Positions 58,813 through 64,000 of a stretch of 64,000 bases of DNA are shown piece by piece. The notes below the pieces were generated by a model. That model was not told the DNA's origin. It did no database searches and saw nothing but the letters and a program-made list of their open reading frames with translations. The number at the start of each line of letters is the position of its first letter. The stretch's first letter is position 1. A program made the translations under genes and the position numbers. Source of the DNA: Nymphaea colorata (Eukaryota; Streptophyta; Magnoliopsida; Nymphaeales; Nymphaeaceae); NCBI RefSeq assembly GCF_008831285.2, contig NC_045145.1, positions 1,488,001 to 1,552,000 of the forward strand. Direction: 5' to 3'.

Positions 58813-60155
58813 GTGAAATTTGGTTATATGCGTTATACTAGTGCACTAATTTTGTGATTAAAATACCTTTAGTTTACATGATACAAATAAAAATAAAATA
58901 AAAATAAAAAAATGAAAAATATTTCTTTTTCAAAATTACCAAAATACCTTTTTCTCTTTTGCATCGTACCGCACTCAACTTTCTTTGGTGAGTGAGGGTT
59001 TTAAACTACATTTAAATGGCAGCAGCGTATGAAGTCGGGGGACCAAAAAGAATGGGGCCCTGAGGCATTTGGGTTTCAGCCAATGCCAGGTCTCTCAAAT
59101 TTAAGGTACTAGTCACGTCGGTTTCCTCAGACCATCTCATCAGTGGGAGGGAGGGAGCTTGGTTGCATCTTAAACCAGGTCTTCCGTAGGGAGATCCGCT
59201 ATTCTCATACCTGTTTATTTTAGTTATGGAAATAGTATTGGGTAGCCTAGAGGCGCAAGTTTTAGCCACTGCAATAAATGAAAATGAAAATAACGAGGAA
59301 CAAGTAGTGTTCACCTTCTTCATTTCTTCCACATAAACAATAAGTTGAATCTGGTTCAAGATCTCAATCCATCAGTTCTTCAACAAGGACATTTAAAACT
59401 TAAATTGGCACGTATTTCCCTCTTTTATATTTTTTTATGTTAATTCCATTGTATCTTATAAGCTTGAGGTGGTTGGTGCATATGATTTTTGATGCTGAGA
59501 AGGTGTTTTCTTTTTATGCATATGAAGTGTTTGCTGAATTTCTGATTTGATTTTAGTTCATCTAGTCCACATTTGGCATTTGTACGCAAATTTATTTTTG
59601 CTTCTCTATCTCTTGCGTGAACCTTACAATGATCCTGGATCATTGGCTCCAATCTGCCCAATGTCCATGACAGAGCATTACCATCTCCATTTGATCTTGT
59701 TCACCGGCTCATGTCCACTGACAATGTATATTGAAAAGGTTGACATTGTATACTGAAAATGATCCATTTGATATGTACAAAAATTTTGTTTTTCATTTAA
59801 AGTCATACCAATGTGGGGAGTCTTTAGAGGCCTGATGCCTCAGTCTTCCTCTTCTGGTCCCACTTCCTGCATCTACTACAATTGATTGTGCATATTCAGA
59901 ATTTGGAGACGTCCAGAAAAGCAGAATATGATGGGAATTTTCATTGGAAAATGAACTGTAGTATCACCTGTTTCATTCTTCTTTTGTGGAAAGTGCATCT
60001 AAGTACCTCTCAATTCGATTAATGGCGCCGTGTGCATGCAAGTTTGTGAGCGTTCTGTTTGGGGCATTTAATTTAAAGAGAATTAAGAGTTTGATGGCTT
60101 GTGTCTCTTTTTTCTGCATGGGCACAAAACATTATATAAATTTGAGGCCTTTCAT
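58813..60155. other. Unassigned sequence before the gypsy fragments
   Basis: About 59,020-59,240 is more GC-rich and could be an eroded transposon; the rest is AT-rich. The open frames at 59,012-59,756 show no recognised domain. Part of the end may be unrecognised 5' sequence of the gag fragment. Confidence 0.35.
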
Positions 60156-60785
60156 CTTTGGTATATATGCCCTGATTAAAACCTTTGCTGAGTTGATGGA
60201 ACAAGCAAACTTGATAGAAGAAGGAATTGAGGAAGGAGATTTTGATGGAATTATTGCTCCTAAATACAAAGAAGATGGAAAGAAAGGAGGAAGGGAACAG
60301 TTGCCCACACACTTCATAGCCAATGCTGGCATTAGAGAGGATCATGGCAACAACTACAAGCATGACAAGGAATTCAGTTTCGAGAAGAACTTGTAGTTTC
60401 TCAAAGGCGACGATGAAAGGAAAAACAAACACCCAGGTTGGAGCTACGACCGAAAATTCACTCCTCTCAGCCAGTCTCATGAGAAGATCCTCGAATACCT
60501 TCTCGCCAAAGGAACTATCGTCTTGCCAAAAGTATCTAAGCCTCCGAAAATGATGGGACGAAATAAGAAAAACTGTGTAAGTTTCATCGTGCCCCTGTCA
60601 TGAAACTGAGGATTGTTTTGTCCTCAAAAATATTATTCAAGACTTCATCAACAAGGATCTCAAGATTGGTGATGATAGCATCCCTGAGGTGTTGAGGAAT
60701 CCATTTCCTGACCATGGGAAGGCGGCAGTGGCCATGATCACCACAGGCACTCCACTTCCATATCATCCGCAGGAGCACATCCGAC
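60156..60785 (+). pseudogene. Ty3/gypsy gag C-terminal fragment
   Basis: Frames give ALIKTFAELMEQANLIEEGI, HEKILEYLLAKGTIVLPKV, then across shifts near 60,575-60,600 a zinc-knuckle-like CKFHRAPVHETEDCFVLKNI (C-x2-H-x4-H-x4-C) and DLKIGDDSIPEVLRNPFP. This resembles the gag end of non-chromovirus Ty3/gypsy elements. A stop at 60,394 and the shifts break it. It ends abruptly at about 60,785, against sequence on the opposite strand. Confidence 0.7.
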
Positions 60786-60789
60786 CTTG

Positions 60790-61130
60790 TGGTGGAAGTA
60801 GTCTTTTCTACCTGTAGGGGCTGGACCTGGAGTGGTCGTTTCTACTGGCAGATTGAGGGAGGCACTTAGGAGCTGAAACATACTCCTAAATTCGTCCATC
60901 CCTCTCTGCCTGGTCGACTCTTGCCTATCCAATTCCGCCCGTCGGTGGGCTTCTTGCATGTCCATATCACGGCGCATTTTCCCTAACTCTCTTTCGATGT
61001 GCGCCATTCTGCCCACAGTAGGGTCTTGGACCTCTACTGATTCTTCCTGGATGGGTTCTTCCTGACCCTGAGGGACCTCTTCGAGGACTGGGGCCTCCTC
61101 AAGGGCGAGTTGCTTCTTGGAATTGCCCAT
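60790..61130 (-). pseudogene. Start of a gypsy gag-like protein, inverted
   Basis: The minus-strand frame begins MGNSKKQLALEEAP at 61,130 and continues with an acidic region and a coiled-coil-like HIERELGKMRRDMDMQEAHR. It is truncated near 60,790 where the reading runs into the opposite-strand gag fragment. The MGNSKK start and heptad-rich region suit the N-terminus of a plant gypsy gag. It points away from the pol that follows, so it may be an inverted piece of the same element. Confidence 0.5.
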
Positions 61131-61265
61131 GTATAGAGTCCGAGCAGAAAACTTCCAAGGCAACAGGGTGTAATAATAGGTACGGGAAACCTAACTAAGA
61201 ATATCCAAGTAAAATTGACACTTGGCGAGATGAACGGACTAGGCAAAGGAGAATTACGGTTGGCG

Positions 61266-63890
61266 CTAAGCAAAAGGGAGCCGTGCCTGTAAATGTTTGG
61301 CCCTATCGGTATGGATACAGTCAGAAGGCTGAAATTGAACGTCTTGTCAAAGAAATGCTTGAAAATGGCATTATCCAGCCTAGCAGTAGTCCTTTCTCTT
61401 CACCCGTTCTCTTAGTGAAGAAAAAAGACAATACGTGGCGATTCTGTGTAGATTATCGCGCACTAAACGAAGCCACAGTGAAGGACAGACACCCCATACC
61501 AGTTATAGATGAATTACTTGATGAGTTAACCGGTGCCACCATATTTTGTAAGATTGATTTAAGGGCCGGTTATCATCAAATCCGTATGGATAAGGACGAC
61601 ATCCTTAAGACTGCATTCCGCACGCATGACGACCACTACGAGTTTCTGGTCATGCCGTTTGGTCTTACAAATGCTCCTGCAACATTTCAAAGGTGTATGA
61701 ATGACATCTTTCGGCAGCACCTCAGAGATTTTATATTAGTTTTCTTTGATGATATATTGATATACAGTCAAACGAAGGAGCAACATACTTGGCACCTTAC
61801 CATCGCTCTTCAAATTTTGAGGGATAACCAACTGTATGCCAAGATGTCCAAATGTAGTTTTGGACTGTCATCCATTGGTTATCTAGGTGACATTGTGGCC
61901 CGAGAAGGGGTTCAGGCAGACCCCGAAAAATTGGATGCCATGCAAAGATGGCCACTGCCCAAGGATCTGAAAGGTCTCAGAGGCTTCCTAGGCCTCACGG
62001 GATATTATCGGAGGTTCATTCAGAGTTATGAAATCATCACACAACCTCTGACGCAGATGTTAAAGAAAGGGGTGCCTTTGAAAGCTTGAAACACGCCCTT
62101 ATGACTGCACCGGTACTTACCCTCCCAGACTTCAACAAAACCTTCACAGCAGAGACCGACGCTTGTGATGTTGGAGTGGGAGCCGTGCTCGGGCAAGACA
62201 GACATCTGATCGCTTATATGTCCAAGGCCCTAACCAGTAGGGCGAGAACTCTCTCTACTTACGAGAAGGAACTCCTAGCGATCGTGTTAACCGTGGAAAA
62301 ATGGCGGCCTTATTTGATAGGGCACTGATTCGTTGTCAGGATAGACCAGAATAGTTTAAAATACATGCTCAAACAACAAGTCTCTACCCCAACCCAACAG
62401 AGATGGCTAGCAAAACTTTTGGGGTATGACTTCGAGATTGAGTACAAAAAGGGTCCTGAGAATACAGCGGCAGACTCCCTCTCACGCTTGACTGAGCAAC
62501 TTATGACCCTCTTTGTGGTGGAAACAGACATTTGGGAAAGGTTAGCCCAAGAACAACAGGACGATCAATCCTTGAGGCTAATCCGGACGTTAGTAACGCA
62601 AAACCCTGGTTCCATTCCTTTATACTCGGTCAGAGGGAACGTCTTATATAGGAAGAATCGCGCAGTGATTCCTCCTAACTCTGGGCTTAGGCAAGAACTC
62701 TTGCATCATTTCCATGACACTCCGGCCGCAGGTCATGAGGAGGTTACGAAAACCCTCAGCAGAATCAAAGCCCAGTTCTGGTGGCAGGGAATGAAGGCGG
62801 AATTGCAGAGATACATCCGTCAGTGTCAAATTTGTCAACAGGAGAAATACGAGGCCATAAAGCCTCCGGGGCATTTAAATGCTCTCCCAATTCCTTCGAA
62901 ACCATGGACCGACATCACCATGGACATTATTGATGCTATGCCTAGATCTGAAGGCAAAGAAGCAATCTTGGTGGTGGTCGATCGTCTTACAAAGTATAGT
63001 CACTTCGCGCTTCTGCCACGATCATATCAAGGGCCAATGGTGGCCAGCATGTACCAAGAATATGTAGGTAAACTCCACGGGATGCCACAGTCAGTCGTGT
63101 GCGACAGAGACTCCATCTTTCTCAGCGCATTCTGGCAGGAGTACATGAAGAAAATGGGTACAACGCTTAACTTCAGCACAGCCCATCACCCGCAAACAGA
63201 CGGGCAGAGCGAAATTGTCAACCGATCGTTGGAAACTTATTTAAGATGCTTCGTGGGAGAACGACCCAACACTTGGGTAAAGTACTTACCTTGGGCAGAC
63301 AACACCAGTCTGCATTCATCCACAGGCATGACCCCTTATGAGGGCGTTTATGGTTTTCCTCCTCCAACCATTCCGAGGTATGAAGGAGGTACAGCAGATG
63401 ATGATAATGTGGACTACGAACTGCGTACACGAGAGGAAGTCTTGAGCTCCCTCAAACAAAATATAGAAAAGGCATAGAATCGAATGAGGCAAATCTACAA
63501 TAAAGGAAGGAAAGATCGGGAATTCGAAGTTGGGCAATATGTGTGGCTGAAAAGGCTACCTCTTAAACAGAGGTCGTTGATGGGTTGTAGAAAGTAGGGA
63601 GGGCGGCTTACAGGCTTGGCCTCCCACAAGCAGCAATGGTACACCCGGTTTTTCATGTGACTCGGCTCAAGCCTCACCATGGGAATGTACCTACGATAAT
63701 TGAACAGATACCGGGGCAAGATCACTTGCCAACTCCCTACCGTATTCTGAGACACAGATATATTCAACGACAAGGTAGGACAAGGCATGAGGTATTAGTG
63801 GAGTGGGAAGGACCGGATAAGGGAACCTCCTGGGAAGAATTTGGGAACATCGCTCATCGCTTCCCCTCCTTAAACGCTCGAGGACGAGCT
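61266..63890 (+). pseudogene. Ty3/gypsy chromovirus pol (RT, RNase H, integrase, chromodomain), broken
   Basis: RT begins at [20 protein letters not shown] with [33 protein letters not shown] and the catalytic loop [12 protein letters not shown] deletion at about 62,067-62,072 joins KKGVP to [14 protein letters not shown] out of frame, removing the start of RNase H. RNase H then has FTAETDACDVGVGAVLGQ and a stop at 62,327. The next frame ends RNase H and carries integrase: HHFHDTPAAGHEEVTK and CQICQQEK (zinc-binding), MDIIDAMP, VCDRDSIFLSAFWQEY and HHPQTDGQSEIVNR (D,D,E). A stop lies at 63,475. After more lesions, HVTRLKPHHGNVP and a chromodomain-like RHEVLVEWEGPDKGTSWEEF follow. Protease and gag are not in line upstream. 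Confidence 0.93.
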
Positions 63891-63910
63891 GAATTTAGGG
63901 AGGGGGGATC

Positions 63911-64000
63911 TGTTACGGGCCAGATTCCAGGTCTGCACCCAGTTAAGGCTGAGCTAGCAGAGTCTAGTCACCAAGGGCGCAAGGCCTCAGATCTTTGGGC
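63911..64000 (+). mobile_element. Start of the gypsy 3' LTR, cut by the window end
   Basis: The purine tract AGGGAGGGGGGATC is followed by TGTTACGGGCCAGATTCC, the usual polypurine primer and TG start of a plant Ty3/gypsy LTR. It continues beyond the window. Confidence 0.75.

Overview
This is a plant nuclear genome window, probably a flowering plant: it has coiled-coil NB-ARC-LRR resistance-gene relics, plant-type LINE, Ty1/copia and Ty3/gypsy fragments, hAT-like miniature elements and many GA/TA microsatellites. I cannot name the species. I see no intact gene. The window is a decaying resistance-gene (CNL) cluster filled with transposons. A run of exactly 100 N (47,372-47,471) shows it is scaffolded assembly.

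The dominant structure is a giant inverted repeat. Bases 1,490-13,879 (left arm, about 12.4 kb) are repeated in reverse complement at 21,615-33,994 (right arm), around a 7.7 kb spacer (13,880-21,614). The arms are almost identical by eye, with scattered substitutions and short indels. Each arm carries, mirrored, a LINE 3' part, several hAT-like elements with 8-bp target duplications, a broken CNL gene, a Ty3/gypsy fragment and two GC-rich repeats. The left outer edge lies inside a LINE that continues unbroken into the left flank. A diverged direct copy at 39.6-42.0 kb also spans that edge. The left arm is therefore probably the original and the right arm the derived inverted copy. The right outer edge joins the LINE to a CNL gene cut in its NB-ARC domain.

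The spacer holds a degraded copia element with a triplicated reverse-transcriptase segment, two copies of an intergenic block found again near 55 kb, a 120-bp tandem duplication at its left edge and a 12-bp palindrome at its right edge.

Right of the palindrome (34-39 kb) lies the severed CNL gene on the minus strand. It is interrupted by a 904-bp element with 10-bp target duplications that carries an exon of a GOST/lung-seven-transmembrane receptor gene (Pack-MULE-like). A 770-bp hAT-like element follows at 37.3 kb. From 39.6 to 53 kb, diverged blocks of left-arm sequence recur in both orientations. They are interrupted by a 5'-truncated copia element with its LTR, a GC-rich ARM-repeat-like pseudogene, the gap and a CACTA-like relic. 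From 54.5 kb the spacer-type block leads into a broken plus-strand LRR region (55.9-57.7 kb). The window ends in Ty3/gypsy sequence: a gag fragment, an inverted gag start, and a pol with chromodomain running into a 3' LTR.

The pieces do not form a pathway. They record repeated duplication, inversion and transposon insertion in a resistance-gene region. The palindrome could yield hairpin RNA against related CNL genes; this is inference. A head-to-head misassembly of two haplotypes must be excluded first.
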